From Apoda limacodes (Eukaryota > Arthropoda > Insecta > Lepidoptera > Limacodidae): a DNA stretch of 64,000 bases. The translations under genes were made by a program, and so were the position numbers. How positions within the stretch are numbered: the first letter of the stretch is position 1; each line of letters begins with the position of its first letter. The notes beneath the pieces were generated by a model, which saw nothing but the letters and a program-made list of their open reading frames with translations, was not told the DNA's origin and ran no database searches. Below, in pieces: positions 36,001 to 45,480 of the stretch. The stretch covers positions 22,067,153 to 22,131,152 of the forward strand of contig OX291545.1 in NCBI GenBank assembly GCA_946406115.1, written 5' to 3'.

Positions 36001-36720
36001 GCTGCGTGTATGTTTGTCTGTCTTACATTTATCATTTTTTTCGCGCGCCCCATCATATGGTATAATATCATGCGATTTGTCAAAAAATAATTTTTGCAAG
36101 TTATTGACTTCCAAAGTTGAAAATTTTTTGTCTTTTAAAACTTTTAAACCGCGTTGTCTGAAAATTTGAAACAATCACGATGATAGGGCTTTATTAATAC
36201 TACCAACAAATATTCTTTGGGACAAAATCGGCTCTACAGATTATCATTCTACGGAACCGTAGCTTAATGCGTGTATGAAGCGCGCTTGGCCAGTTTTATG
36301 TTTTTGCTATATCGTAAAAACGGTAATACATATCAAGCTTCAAACTTCGAATGATTGTATATGTAAGATAGTGTAAATTCTGAAGTTGAAACTTAATAAT
36401 AAAAACTGGTCAAGTGTCATTCGGGCTCGTTTCATAAGTTATGGAACCCTTGGTGCGCGAGTCCGAATTGCACTTGGCCGATTATCCATGGATACCAAGG
36501 ATAACACTTTAGCCATTATTTGTCATGTAAATATTAAATTAACCTTTTAATGTTTTTTAATTTTACAGATTATTGGAAGGAGAAAGTGCGAAAATATGAT
36601 TCTTGGTTAGAAGAGGATATGAAATATGGGACTGACGAGTCCAAGAGGCTTGGAAATCCCAAGACTGCTGAAAAAATGTTTGGAGTCGATGGATCGTTTA
36701 GAAAACTTGACTTTGATTGA
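23898..36720 (+). CDS. Gene 2: complete CRAL-TRIO domain protein, 308 residues
   Basis: Seven exons: 23898-24036, 27786-27942, 31133-31262, 33201-33332, 34096-34206, 34290-34395, 36569-36720 (927 nt). All introns start GT and end AG. Residues about 24-75 form the CRAL-TRIO N-terminal helical domain ('HIKDWLLKQPHLRART', 'FLRGSKFSLERTKEKL'). Residues about 95-252 form the Sec14-like lipid-binding domain ('IIRPGAYDP', 'EDDNAIVAGVQ', 'TKGTHYLN', 'LLNEKNRNR', 'LPEEYGG'). A C-terminal tail ends 'GSFRKLDFD'. There is no signal peptide or membrane segment, so it is cytosolic by inference. The length is normal for insect members, which carry hydrophobic ligands such as retinoids, carotenoids or tocopherol; the ligand here is not predictable. 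It is the middle gene of a three-copy tandem array. Confidence 0.92.
24105..24200 (-). repeat. Inverted copy of the GC-rich repeat at 7850-8125
   Basis: 'gcgcgaagccgagcggagcg' and 'agaaccaatttgtacttattta' are the reverse complement of words in the 141-bp tandem unit. It starts about 70 bases inside intron 1 of gene 2. Confidence 0.7.
24205..26660 (+). mobile_element. Decayed LINE (CR1/jockey group) in intron 1 of gene 2
   Basis: Order and spacing match one ORF2 in sense orientation: endonuclease start ('SKSWLKPCLSSTSFSLPGFH', about 24450-24512), RT fingers ('YIIPLPKNSNPTSCSDYRP', 25672-25728), palm region ('VIAWFRSYLGGRRQCI', about 26000), and thumb with 'ATLRRLRNLLSVTTKVVFAQ' (about 26478-26537). 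The YxDD block is not readable, and frame changes and stops occur throughout. It is an old, dead insertion. Confidence 0.8.
26670..27785. other. Rest of intron 1 of gene 2: no gene seen
   Basis: AT-rich intron sequence. Small open frames (for example 26834-27016) show no domain. Confidence 0.5.
27786..27942 (+). CDS. Gene 2 exon 2
   Basis: 157 nt, phase 1 in and phase 2 out, between 'ttttgacag' and 'gtaagt'. It encodes 'DQWLAAFLRGSKFSLERTKE' and the rest of the N-terminal helical domain. Confidence 0.92.
28460..28800 (+). mobile_element. LINE 3'-end fragment in intron 2 of gene 2
   Basis: One frame reads 'GYFLPSHCSPSAGNSS' near 28540-28590 and 'GMGFFKKGVITF' near 28697-28732, then 'gtcgacaacgctcgag'. 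These correspond to the C-terminal coding end and 3' UTR of the LINE seen in reverse at 49650-50885. Confidence 0.65.
28801..30595. other. Intron 2 of gene 2, middle: no gene seen
   Basis: A short copy of the 'cgagtcagactcgcgca' repeat tail is at 29196-29225. No coding sequence was recognised; open frames at 28939-29124 and 29964-30203 lack any known domain. Confidence 0.45.
30600..30865 (+). mobile_element. tRNA-derived SINE, copy 2
   Basis: Shares body and tail with 20490-20800 ('tctcaagtacattgattatt', 'cactggcttttcgg', 'gcagtggggacgtatgaggctga'). Box B is degraded to 'agttcaagcct'. Confidence 0.7.
31133..31262 (+). CDS. Gene 2 exon 3
   Basis: 130 nt, phase 2 in and phase 0 out, between 'ttatttcag' and 'gtagaa'. 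It encodes 'CIVLPKTPSPEAPRVAIIRP' and 'GAYDPAIHSVIDILSIGKIL', the first strands of the lipid-binding domain. Confidence 0.92.
31263..32760. other. Intron 3 of gene 2: repeat scraps only
   Basis: A family W fragment is at about 31590-31690 ('gagaagaaccggcaagaaactc' word, as at 63850). The rest is AT-rich with no gene. Confidence 0.45.
32760..32963 (+). repeat. Direct repeat, copy 1, upstream of gene 2 exon 4
   Basis: About 180 bp (core from 'gggtcatcaaacagtg' at 32786) that recurs at 33426 with few differences. It ends 'cacttagcaacattatt'. Non-coding. Confidence 0.85.
33201..33332 (+). CDS. Gene 2 exon 4
   Basis: 132 nt, phase 0, between 'aaattgcag' and 'gtgagt'. It encodes 'ILFLEDDNAIVAGVQIIIDL' and 'KGVSLGHYLQMTP'. 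Flanked on both sides by copies of one repeat. Confidence 0.92.
33403..33604 (+). repeat. Direct repeat, copy 2, downstream of gene 2 exon 4
   Basis: Same sequence and orientation as 32760-32963, offset 640 bases. Both begin in a T-run. Confidence 0.85.
34096..34206 (+). CDS. Gene 2 exon 5
   Basis: 111 nt, phase 0, after 'tttacag' and before the weaker donor 'gtcagt'. It encodes 'IRTKGTHYLNTPGGFETFLN' and 'SLLNEKNRNR'. Confidence 0.9.
34290..34395 (+). CDS. Gene 2 exon 6
   Basis: 106 nt, phase 0 in and phase 1 out, after an 83-base intron ('ttttatag') and before 'gtgagt'. It encodes 'LHVHNKTLESLYKFV' and 'LPEEYGGNAGTINDI'. Confidence 0.9.
34708..35055 (+). repeat. Interspersed repeat family V
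   Basis: Starts 'tagcttttgccagaggcttcg', continues with 'cccgtttcaccccttt(a)gggg' and 'gtgccaaattt', and ends 'tcagtcagtt' plus T/A. The same succession of words occurs at 41085-41800, and the start word also at 38526. Class unassigned. Confidence 0.55.
35910..36285 (+). repeat. Interspersed repeat family U, diverged copy
   Basis: Begins 'tagggttccgtacccaaagg', has 'tattactgagacaacgctg', and ends 'gcgcgcttggccagtttt'. It is a variant of the unit best seen at 63254-63706. A short tail-only copy follows at about 36405-36485. Confidence 0.55.
36569..36720 (+). CDS. Gene 2 exon 7 (terminal)
   Basis: 152 nt, phase 1 in, after 'tttacag', stop TGA at 36718-36720. It encodes 'YWKEKVRKYDSWLEEDMKYG' and the tail 'KTAEKMFGVDGSFRKLDFD'. 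Confidence 0.92.
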
Positions 36721-36754
36721 ATTTTATAATTCGAATTAAATTATGTTTAGTTAA

Positions 36755-36782
36755 AATAAATATTGCTTCTATTTCAAATAAA
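36755..36782 (+). terminator. Poly-A signals of gene 2
   Basis: AATAAA at 36755-36760 and again at 36777-36782, 35 and 57 bases after the stop. Confidence 0.65.
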
Positions 36783-36867
36783 TCTGTTTTGTAATTTTTG
36801 CGTGATTGAGTTACAACATTTTCACATTTTTAATGTTTAAAGATATTCCAAAAGATGATGATGAAGT

Positions 36868-37080
36868 CCGAGATGGACTCGCCCACAAAGGGTTCCGTAG
36901 CTACCACCATTTACGTATTTTAAAAACACAAACAGAAAAGTGTGCCGCTAAGCGTCGCCCATTCAAGTACTGACCAAGACCGACGTTGCCTAACTTTGAC
37001 GACTTTCCAACCAACAAATGTGTTTACTGTTTTTCTTAATAATAAGCTAGATGGCGATGTACCGGTAATTTAAAATAGTA
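36868..37080 (-). mobile_element. 5S-rRNA-like repeat, copy A
   Basis: The reverse complement of about 36952-36999 closely resembles the middle of 5S rRNA: an 'aagtta-gc' box A-like word, then 'cgtcgg', then 'agtacttgaatgggcgac' in the box C position. Toward lower coordinates (3' on the minus strand) it runs into the repeat tail at 36868-36900. Copy B is at 44225-44430 with the same layout. This suggests a SINE with a 5S-derived head. Confidence 0.6.
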
Positions 37081-37104
37081 ATGACTTGGGCCCGTCTCAC
37101 ACAG

Positions 37105-37312
37105 GTTTTTATTATTTGTTGTTATACTTCAGAGATTACAATATTTTCACTGCAAGTTTAAAGTTTGTATGTATTACTGTTTTTAAGATGGAACAAAAAC
37201 AACGAAAATGTGTTTCTTGTTTGAGGACTCCCCAAACAAATGAGTTACCTTACCTACTGTTTCTCTTAATACTATTGCTAGTTGGCGTTGTACCGATAAT
37301 TTAATCCTAGAT
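37105..37312. repeat. Repeat R2, single unit
   Basis: Shares 'tttttattatttgttgttatac', 'aaaacaacgaaaatgtgttt' and 'ggcgttgtaccgataattta' (in parts) with 44997-45290. Its reading frame (37086-37304) is not conserved as protein. Confidence 0.6.
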
Positions 37313-37489
37313 CACTTATCTTATTTTCGAGTAACACTATCACTACACATTACAAAGTTTCACAGACAAACAAAGTAAAACTTTAATATTTTTTATGTTT
37401 ATTATTTTACCTAACTTAACATCACATGAAACATAATAAATCTTTTAATCTAGCATGAGAACTCAAAAAGGAATAAAAAAACTTATTTT

Positions 37490-38290
37490 ACGCAGTCATT
37501 ACCGACTGGAATGATATGCTTTCCACAAATGGCTTTCCCGCAGTAGTTTTCATCCTGTGCATCTGGTATGGATAAAAGTCATCTTCAATTCTTGCGTTTT
37601 TTTCGTTGGTTTTGAGATGTACTTGGTATAATATCTTCAATTTTTAAGATATCTTTTAGAATTGTTCTGATAAATCGTCTCTAAGACTATCAGCCAATTG
37701 TCGGACAAAATCTCTACGTTTTAATGGCTTCTGCCGAAACCCTATGATGTTAGACACAAACAACGTACATAATAACCATACATAGGTTAAGAATGTTATA
37801 AAATATACTTACATTGTGGTCATCTATTTGTCTTGGGACTGTAACTCATAGCAGTGCACGTCTGGTCAACTGCGCCCTTTGCACTATTTTAGAAATGTGT
37901 AACTTCTGGCTCCTTGGAATCTGAATTGATGTTTGGTTTATCACGAGGAGTAGAAAGCAAAACGTGTTTCGACCACGCCTGACAACCTTTAGCTCCTCTT
38001 CAGAAGAATACTGCTACACTCTACCTCACTTTCGTCTGTAATAATATGGATCTCTTCTTCCACATTATACTCGCACTCAGAGTCTGAATGTACTACAGCT
38101 CACATTTATCATCACTCTCGCCATCTGATTGGTTCGATATGCAATATTTCTTGTCAAATTCATCTGCAATTGAAAAAAATGAAATCAGTCTAAAGAAGAA
38201 ATCATTAAATACGAGAGAATGTACCAATAAATAATAGAATAGAATATACATATATTGTACACCAAATAATTTAAAACTAAACATTTATAC
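37490..38290 (-). pseudogene. piggyBac-like transposase remnant with internal deletion
   Basis: On the minus strand, an acidic N-terminal-type stretch ('SDSECEYNVEEEIHIITDES', about 38080-38020) is followed directly by C-terminal-type blocks: 'KHVLLSTPRDKP' (about 37960), 'PEVTHF-NSAKGAVDQ' (about 37910-37860), 'KTNR' followed by TGA, 'FYNILNL', 'KRRDFVRQLADSLRDD' (about 37720-37670) and a cysteine-rich end 'YCGKAICGKHIIPVGNDCV' (about 37550-37495). The central DDD catalytic region is absent. Stops and frameshifts make it non-functional. Family recognised by motif order; no TTAA-flanked ends located. Confidence 0.68.
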
Positions 38291-38299
38291 AATCTTTTA

Positions 38300-40850
38300 T
38301 ATTATAGTAGAACTAGGTGGCCTTATCGCTATAAAGCGATCCCTTACAGGCAACCTTAAGTTACAAGTAATAGAAATAGAAGCAAGATAAGTAGGTGTCA
38401 CAGGAGGAGAAAAGTTACAAAGAGAAAAAAGTACTAAATATACTATATACTAATATAGGTACATAAACATACATATAGTTACATTATCATACATATATAA
38501 TATAATAATACATTATTATAAGGATACTAGGGATACTAGCTTTTGCCCGCGGCTTTACTCGCGTTAAATTTGTGGTAATTTAAAATTTAGAAAATCGGGA
38601 CATTCCCTGCGCAAAACAATATATATAATTCAAGATTCAACTGAATTTTAAAGAAATCCAGACGTTGCTTATTAATTGGTAGAAATGGAAGGTTTCTGAG
38701 TAGAACAAAAGAACTTTGCAGAAGTATTAAGTATAAAACCTAAAATTACTATCTAAGATGGAAGTACTTTAGACGGTAATAAGATTATTTAACGATTTGA
38801 TAACTTTAGAGAGATCGGTCAGTATTAGTAGTAATAATTATTGTGATTCATTAACAGATGAAAACGATACAGACCCGACTTAGTGTGGGAGCCACTGTTT
38901 AAGTTAACAATATCTCACAGTATAAAACATTGAAAAAAGTTTATAAAATTTTCTACTTTTTATAAGGTATGTATCATCTGACTGCAAAATAAAATTTGTA
39001 ACGTTAATTAATGCATGCGTAGAATATATGTAAGTACAACTCGACCAAGCTAAGTTTGGACCTCGCTGGAATGCGTATATTTTAATTAACCTATGTATGA
39101 AATAATGTAAAAAACAATACATACAATTATAACAATTACAATATTTTTTGAAGTGAAAACTTCTTTAGCGGCGTTGTGCACTTTTTTTGGTATGGGTAAA
39201 AAATGATAAACTCGCGTCAGGTCACGTGGCCTAATCGTGGAAATTCGTAAGACGGAAACCGTAATGCCACGCCTATTATATATTTTTTTTTTTCTATTAT
39301 ATGTGTTTTTTTCGTGGGGTTGCTTACCGCTTACATATTTCGATGGCTTAACGTCCCCCCTCCCCCTTTTTTTTTATTTTTTTCTTTCATATGATTCTTT
39401 CGTGGTTGAGTAAGTTTGTAAGTGATTTACTTTTCTTTATGTATATATGTATTAAATGGTCTGTCCGTCCGTAAAGAAAATTGAAAACAAACATGTGTGT
39501 ACATTTAATACTCGTATTTATCTATTTACACGTTTATTTCCCGCCAGGGGCTTTGTCCGCGTAAACTTTTTTACAAATAAAAAACGTTATAATACGCAGA
39601 TAGCTCTTTCATCATGAGATCGAGTCTCCTATGTGAAAGGTTTTGATTTATTTGTGTCACAATATGCGATGAAAATGACCGTATTTTGTGTATATTTTTA
39701 TTTTTAGTATTCGCGATTATGAGTAGTACAGGGAGGTTGGATATGGAATTTTAATTTTATGACAGATTGCGATAAATAAACAAACATTATTATTTCTTGA
39801 CAATGTCAAAGACATGTCTTGTGACATATTTGAGTGTTAAGCGCGAATCGTGTGTAAAGGTTTTCACTTCTGCCGGCACTCCCGGAGTGCAACTCGTTTT
39901 TTTTTTTCTCTTTTAAGGTCATAGCGAATTTTAAAAATGTTTTCAAATTTGCGAATTTGAAAATCAAAGAGTCACGCTAGGTTCAAACTTAGCTAGATCG
40001 AGTTGTACCTAATAATTATAAAGTATATTTTATGTTAGGTATTTAACGAATAATTGAGGAACGTAGTAAGTAGATATTTGTATGAATGTGGGTACTTTAG
40101 ATTGAATGGAAGCCTAAACTTAAAAAAAGCAAGCAATCAGGCGTATAGGCGTACAGCACCATGAATTGTAGTAATTACTGTTGCAGAAATTTTCCCAATG
40201 ATTACTCCTTCCGCCGCGAAGCCGCCGCGCCGCCCGCATTCGCTTAGGTACGATCGATCGAGATGGCACCAAATACAAATTAAAAAGCCTTTTAGAATAA
40301 CGCGTCTAGTCCTATACCTCAAAAAACCTTAAAACTACTCCCATATTATTCTTTAGACATTTGAACCCAATCACACTCCAACAATGAATTTCACTTCCGC
40401 CGCGTTTTCGTAATCAGCGACCCCAAAAACCATACAATACCCATTTTTGATTTTCAGTCCTGGTCACAAAATGTCAAAAATCCTTAAACTCTTGTTTACT
40501 CATTTATCGATATGAAATAGGTAGATTGAAAAATACTAAATACCCATCTGGTTTGGATGGAAAGATGATTCGGTTAAAGCTGTCGGAAGTAGGTGGGCGC
40601 GGGCGGCATTTTACCGATCTTTGAAGAAATATGTGGGGTGGCCTATATTAAGAAGTAGACGTCCTCTGGCCGAGAAGAAGAAGAAAGTTAAAATATAATG
40701 GATTTTCATATAAATTTTGGCCCCCATTTCTAGCCATTAATTTTAATTTAATTTAGAAAAAGGATTTCTTTGTACATCCCTAATATCTCTTCTTAACTAA
40801 TCAGGTGATAAGTAACTAACGCGCTAAAGAAATAAAAAACATACACATTT
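38300..40850. other. Intergenic, no gene seen
   Basis: AT-rich with T-runs (39280-39390) and a start fragment of repeat V at 38526-38570 ('tagcttttgcccgcggcttt'). A 'ctttgtccgcgtaaac' word at 39552 is a further scrap. No gene or RNA recognised. Confidence 0.45.
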
Positions 40851-40899
40851 GTGTGACAAACACAAACTTATTTACTTTTTATTTACATTACTATACTAT

Positions 40900-41032
40900 A
40901 CTGTACAGTACTGCACTGCACTGCACTGCATCGCACCGCAACGCACCGGACCGCACCACACCACACCGCACCACACCACACCTCACCATACAACACCAAA
41001 CAACACTATGCAACACCATATAACACTTTACA
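40900..41032. repeat. Degenerate pentanucleotide array
   Basis: About 26 units of five bases, grading from CTGCA to CACCG/CACCA and then CACTA/CACCATA-like variants. Open frames on both strands here are products of the repeat. Confidence 0.85.
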
Positions 41033-41084
41033 ACAAACATGTCATTCTTAGTTTTCAACCGAAAGGCCATGTAGTAATTTTCAT

Positions 41085-41800
41085 CCAATTTAATTGAAAA
41101 ATAACGAATTTTCGTACAAACTTTGCATTAGGATTTTATTCGTACAGGAACTCTTGATCGGTATTTAATATAGCTTATATCCTTTTCCGTCTCTTTAACT
41201 AACCTTGTGTCAAAATTCAGCTCAATTGCGTAATATTTTAATGTGGTTTTATTCGCCAAAATTTTGATTATCGCGAAAGGTCCCACGGGAACTTTTGGGA
41301 AAAATAGCCTTGTACTTATTCATTCTTTTAACTATCATTATGCCAAATTTCATCTGAATGGGATGCACTGGTGTGACGCGACGTGAAAGAGTAAGAAAAG
41401 TAACATTAAGTTATAATTATTCCCCTGGGAACTTGTAAGCTTTTCAAGATAGAATGTAGCCTAAGTGTTATGTCAAGATATAAGCACTGTGAATTTCAGC
41501 CAAATCGGTTCTGTTGTTTGAATTTTTTTAATACAAATTTACAACCCCTATTTATCCCCTTAGGGGATGATTTTCCAAAAAATAGCAGTTTTCATCCATT
41601 TAACTTTAAAAATTACGGATTTTCATACAAACTTTGGACCCCCGTTTCACCTTTAGGGGGTGAATTTTGAAAAATCCTTTCTTAAGGCACCCCTATATCT
41701 AATAATGAACCTACGTGCCAAATTTGGAATCTCTAGACTCAGCGGTTAGGGCTGTGCGTTGATATGTCAGTCAGTCAGTTTCTTCTTTTATATATTTAGA
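41085..41800 (+). repeat. Interspersed repeat family V, longer copy
   Basis: Contains two rounds of 'ttcatacaaactttg(c/g)' plus 'cccctta(g)gggatga' words and ends 'gtcagtcagtcagttt' with T/A, as in 34708-35055. Confidence 0.5.
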
Positions 41801-42489
41801 TTCAAATTGAACTAAAGTATTAATGGCAAGAAAGAATTTTTAAATTGGAGTTAATATAGTGGATTTTAACCAGTTTTTTAAAAGTGTCAGCGGATTGTGA
41901 GCGCCTGATAGATAAAGGTAGAGAGTTCCATAATTTTATTGCACAAACAGTAAACGATAAACTATAAAAATTGGTTCTATGACTGGGTATTTTTAATATG
42001 AGGCTAGTAGAGGAGAAATAATTTTGAATTTAATGTAAATGATTCATGATATATACAAATTAAGTTCAAATAAGAGAAACAAAAAAAAAAGCAGAACATA
42101 CCTTCGTTCAATTTTCACACGTAGTCACTACACATTAACCTAAAAAACTAATATTTCGCATTATCTCCGAATCTGATAGACAACATACAGTAAGTTTACA
42201 AGAACATAAGCAATAAGCACGCGCGTGTATGATGGGTTTAACTCTGTCATATAAAAAAAATATTGGTGTTAATTTGGAACTGGTGAAACGCCTTCTATGT
42301 TGATGATGGATGATCGATATACTATATATATGTTATGATTAAAATTATAATAACAATCATTTTTACAATTGGTATTTGGCCTGTAAGTTAAAACATTAAG
42401 ATTGAGTGTTTTCTTTTTTTGGAAAATCATACCCTAGGGAGCGAAATAATATAAATAATATATATATAAATTTGTATGGGAATAATATT

Positions 42490-43710
42490 TTTATGTATAG
42501 AACTTTAAATTTTGCAACGGTATCGCCATAGTAGGTGCAATTGAATTATGTCATAAGATTGCTTATTTAACCAGCTTTAATTCTATGTAGGTCACAAAGT
42601 GTCACCAGATTTTCTTCAAACGGTTTCAGTCATTGAAATGTCAAGAAGTGGTAATTGATTTTTTCCTAATATTTTTTTTAGAAAAAATTTTACGTCACTT
42701 TATTCTTATAAGTATCTTAAAAATTGAAAGATCTATTTCTTCATCTGCTCGTATATAAATTTGTACAATTTATCTTTTAACATTTATTTACAGCGACAAA
42801 ATGTTCTGGAAAATTATTTTAAATTTAGGCTGCTAATGTTTTTTCGATATGGTATCCCCATAGAAGGTGCAATTGAATAATGTCATGAGATTGCTTATTT
42901 AATTAGCTTTAATTCTATGAAGGTCAGAAAGTGTCACCAAATTTTCTTCAAACGGTTTCAGCCACTGAAATGCTAAAAAGTGTTTATTGATTTTTTCTTA
43001 ATATTTAACCAGCTTTAATTGTATGTAGGTCACAAAGTGTCACCAGATTTTTTTCAAACGGTTTCAGTCATTGAAATGTTAAGAAGTGTTTATTGATTTT
43101 TCCTTAAAATTTTTTTTAGAAAAAATTTCACGTCACTTTATTCTTATAAGTATCTTAAAAATTGAAAGATCTATTTCTTCATCTGCTCGTATATAAATTT
43201 GTACAATTTATCTTTTAACATTTATTTACAGCGACAAAACGTTCTGGAAAATTATTTAAAATTTAGGCTGCTAATGTTTTTTCGATATGGTATCCCCAAA
43301 GATGCAATTGAATGATGTCATAAGATTGCTTATTTAATCAGCTTTAATTCTATGAAGGTCAGAAAGTGTCACCAAATTTTCTTCAAACGGTTTCAGTTAC
43401 TGAAACATTAAGAAGTGTTAATTGATTTTTCCTTAATATTTTAAAACTAAATTCATATTAGTATCTTAAAAATTCAAAGATCTCTTTCTTCATCTGCTCG
43501 TTTATAAATTTGTACAATTTATCATGAAACATTTATTAACAGCGACAAAATGTACTGAGAAATTATTTAAATTTAGGCCGCTAATGTTTTTCCGGTATGG
43601 TATCCCCATAGAAGGTGCAATTGAATGATGTCATTAGATTGCTTATTTAACCAGCTTTTAATCTATGTAGGTCACAAAGTGTCACCAGATTTTCTTCAAT
43701 CGTTTTACGA
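42490..43710. repeat. Tandem array of about four 310-435-bp units
   Basis: The landmark 'aggtgcaattgaat' (or 'gatgcaattgaat') occurs at about 42532, 42864, 43301 and 43612, giving spacings near 332, 435 and 313. The longer second unit carries an extra internal copy of about 103 bases ('accagctttaattgtatg' onwards). Each unit has 'ctatttcttcatctgctcgt' and 'acagcgacaaaa'. No coding potential; AT-rich satellite-like sequence between genes 2 and 3. Confidence 0.88.
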
Positions 43711-44055
43711 CACTTATAGGTCTAAATATTTTAATTTTTTTTTAAATGTCCTTTTTGTGTAGAAAATCCATATTGCATCTTTCTCAGTGTGAACCCAAAA
43801 TTTATTAGTGAAATAGTTTCTTATTTACAACTGTTATTTTTACCATTTTATTTCATTTTAATTTACAAAAATATTGTCATCGGTTTATAATCGGCCGCTA
43901 ACTTCACACCGGTTTGTGTCTATGGATTTCAAATTTTGTACACAAGTTTCTGTTATACCGTAAGTGAGCGCTAAGAAAGATTTTGCAAAATTCATCCCTT
44001 AAAAGGGTTAAATGGAAGTGTATAGTAATCCATTATTTTTGAAATTCTTCTTTTT

Positions 44056-44101
44056 TTTTTTTAAAGTCTACGCGGACGAAGTTGCGCGCAAAAGCTAGTG
44101 T
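44056..44101 (-). repeat. Repeat V end fragment
   Basis: 'tctacgcggacgaagttgcg' followed by 'gcaaaagctag', the reverse of the V start; a related scrap is at 34036-34075. Confidence 0.45.
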
Positions 44102-44224
44102 CAAATAATTTGTTTAAAAAAATGCATAGAAACATAGGTTTTGATAGATTTTTAAACCAACCGTTTTGGCCTTAAAAAGCTTAAGTTCAATTTAAGTATC
44201 ATTTGTGAAGTAGGTAAGTCGTTC

Positions 44225-44430
44225 AAAAACTGGCCAAGTGCGAGCTAAACTCGCGCGCTAACCTACCAACATATATACGTAATTTACAAACACCAATAAA
44301 AAGTGTGCCGCTGAGCGGTCACCCATCCAAGTACTGACCAAGCTAGGCATTGCTTAACTTTGAATGTGGTTTCCAAGAAACAAATTGTTACTGTTTCTCT
44401 TAATAATAAGCTTAATGACGCTGTAACGTT
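44225..44430 (-). mobile_element. 5S-rRNA-like repeat, copy B
   Basis: The reverse complement of 44314-44362 reads 'aaagttaagcaatgcctagc' then 'ttggtcagtacttggatggg' then 'tgaccgct'. This follows the 5S rRNA order box A, intermediate element and box C almost base for base in the last segment. The minus strand then continues through a short spacer to the tail 'gcgcgagtttagctcgcac' and 'ttggccagttttt' at 44262-44226. The 5' part of 5S is not recognisable. Confidence 0.68.
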
Positions 44431-44555
44431 ATTATTTGTTGTTATACTTTAGAGCTCACGCACACTATAGATGCAAGATTGAAGCTAGTTCGTGTAACTG
44501 TTTTAACGATAAAGCAACTATCTTATTAGAAGTTTACCGGTAATTTAGAACATGC

Positions 44556-44999
44556 CAGTTTTTAGGGTTTCGTACCCAAAGTGTACTAAACGGGACCCTA
44601 TTACTAAGACTTCGCTGTCCGTCCGTCTGTCACAGAACATTTAGGTCTACATTTACTCTAAAAAAATTAGTGTCGGACAACCGTCCGGAATCGTGACAAC
44701 TTGTGCCTTTCACTTTTTATGTCTGTCTCTCTCGCTCTTAGGCGGGCTAACCATGCCGCGTGCCTCTCACTCGCTCTCATTGTGAGCGCATAACGTGAGC
44801 GGAGCGTAACGCAGTTTCTTGAAGTGTCACCCGGCAAACCAATTTATAAGACGTTGTCACGTCAAAATAAATAATTAATTTATAATAAAACAAATATGTA
44901 AGGGGCTCCCATACAATAAACGTGATTTTTTTGCCGTTTATCTAGACAATGGTACGGAACTCTTCGTGCGCGAGTCCGACTCGCACTTCGCCGGTTTTT
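44556..44999 (+). repeat. Interspersed repeat family U
   Basis: Begins 'tagggtttcgtacccaaagt', has 'ctgtccgtccgtctgtcaca', and ends 'gtgcgcgagtccgactcgc' then 'acttcgccggttttt'. An unrelated segment (about 44640-44870) replaces part of the middle. Confidence 0.7.
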
Positions 45000-45290
45000 A
45001 TTATTTGTTGTTATACTTTGGAGTTCACACTATTTTTCAATGCAAGTTTGAAGTTAGTATGTACTACTTTTTTGACGATAAAACAAAAACAACGAAAATA
45101 TGTTTCTTGTCTGAGAACTCTCCAAATAAATGTGTTACCGTTTGCTCTTAATACTATTTCTAGATGGCGTTGTACCGGTAATTTAAAATAGTAATTGCGT
45201 CGGCCCGTCTCACACTAGGCTGATTTTTATTATTTGCTGTTATACTTTAGAGTTCACACTATTTTTCACTGCAAGTTTGGATAGAGAGCA
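44997..45290. repeat. Repeat R2, tandem pair (second unit partial)
   Basis: 'tttttattatttgttgttatac' at 44997 recurs as 'tttttattatttgctgttatac' at 45224 (period 227). Related units lie at 44400-44560 and 37105-37312. Confidence 0.7.
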
Positions 45291-45339
45291 AAAACTACAA
45301 AAATGTTTTAATTATTTGTTATATAATCCCCTATTATAA

Positions 45340-45480
45340 CACATATTCTGTTTTTTTTTTTTTTTTTATTAATACCACTAAGGTGGCAAACAAGTTCCAC
45401 TTGATGGTAAGCCTTTTGATAGTTGGACCGTCAGACCAAGAAGGCTTAGTAATAGGGCTCCGTTGGCACCCTCTGGGTAC
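45340..45480 (-). mobile_element. LINE 3'-end scrap with poly-T
   Basis: A T-run at 45350-45367 is followed by 'aataccactaaggtggcaaa' and 'caagtt', the reversed tail of the LINE at 49650. Confidence 0.6.

Noticed and set aside
37737..37810. Possible intron in the piggyBac remnant (minus-strand donor 'gtaagtat' and an AG later)
   Set aside because: The supposed intron translates to 'FYNILNL...', which fits the expected continuation of a piggyBac transposase, so it is coding remnant and not an intron.
40849..41097. Open frames on both strands with His/Thr or Cys/Val repeats
   Set aside because: They are translations of the pentanucleotide array.
44314..44362. Functional 5S rRNA gene
   Set aside because: Only the central promoter-like region is recognisable; the 5' third and the terminal stem are absent and no T-run terminator follows at the right distance.
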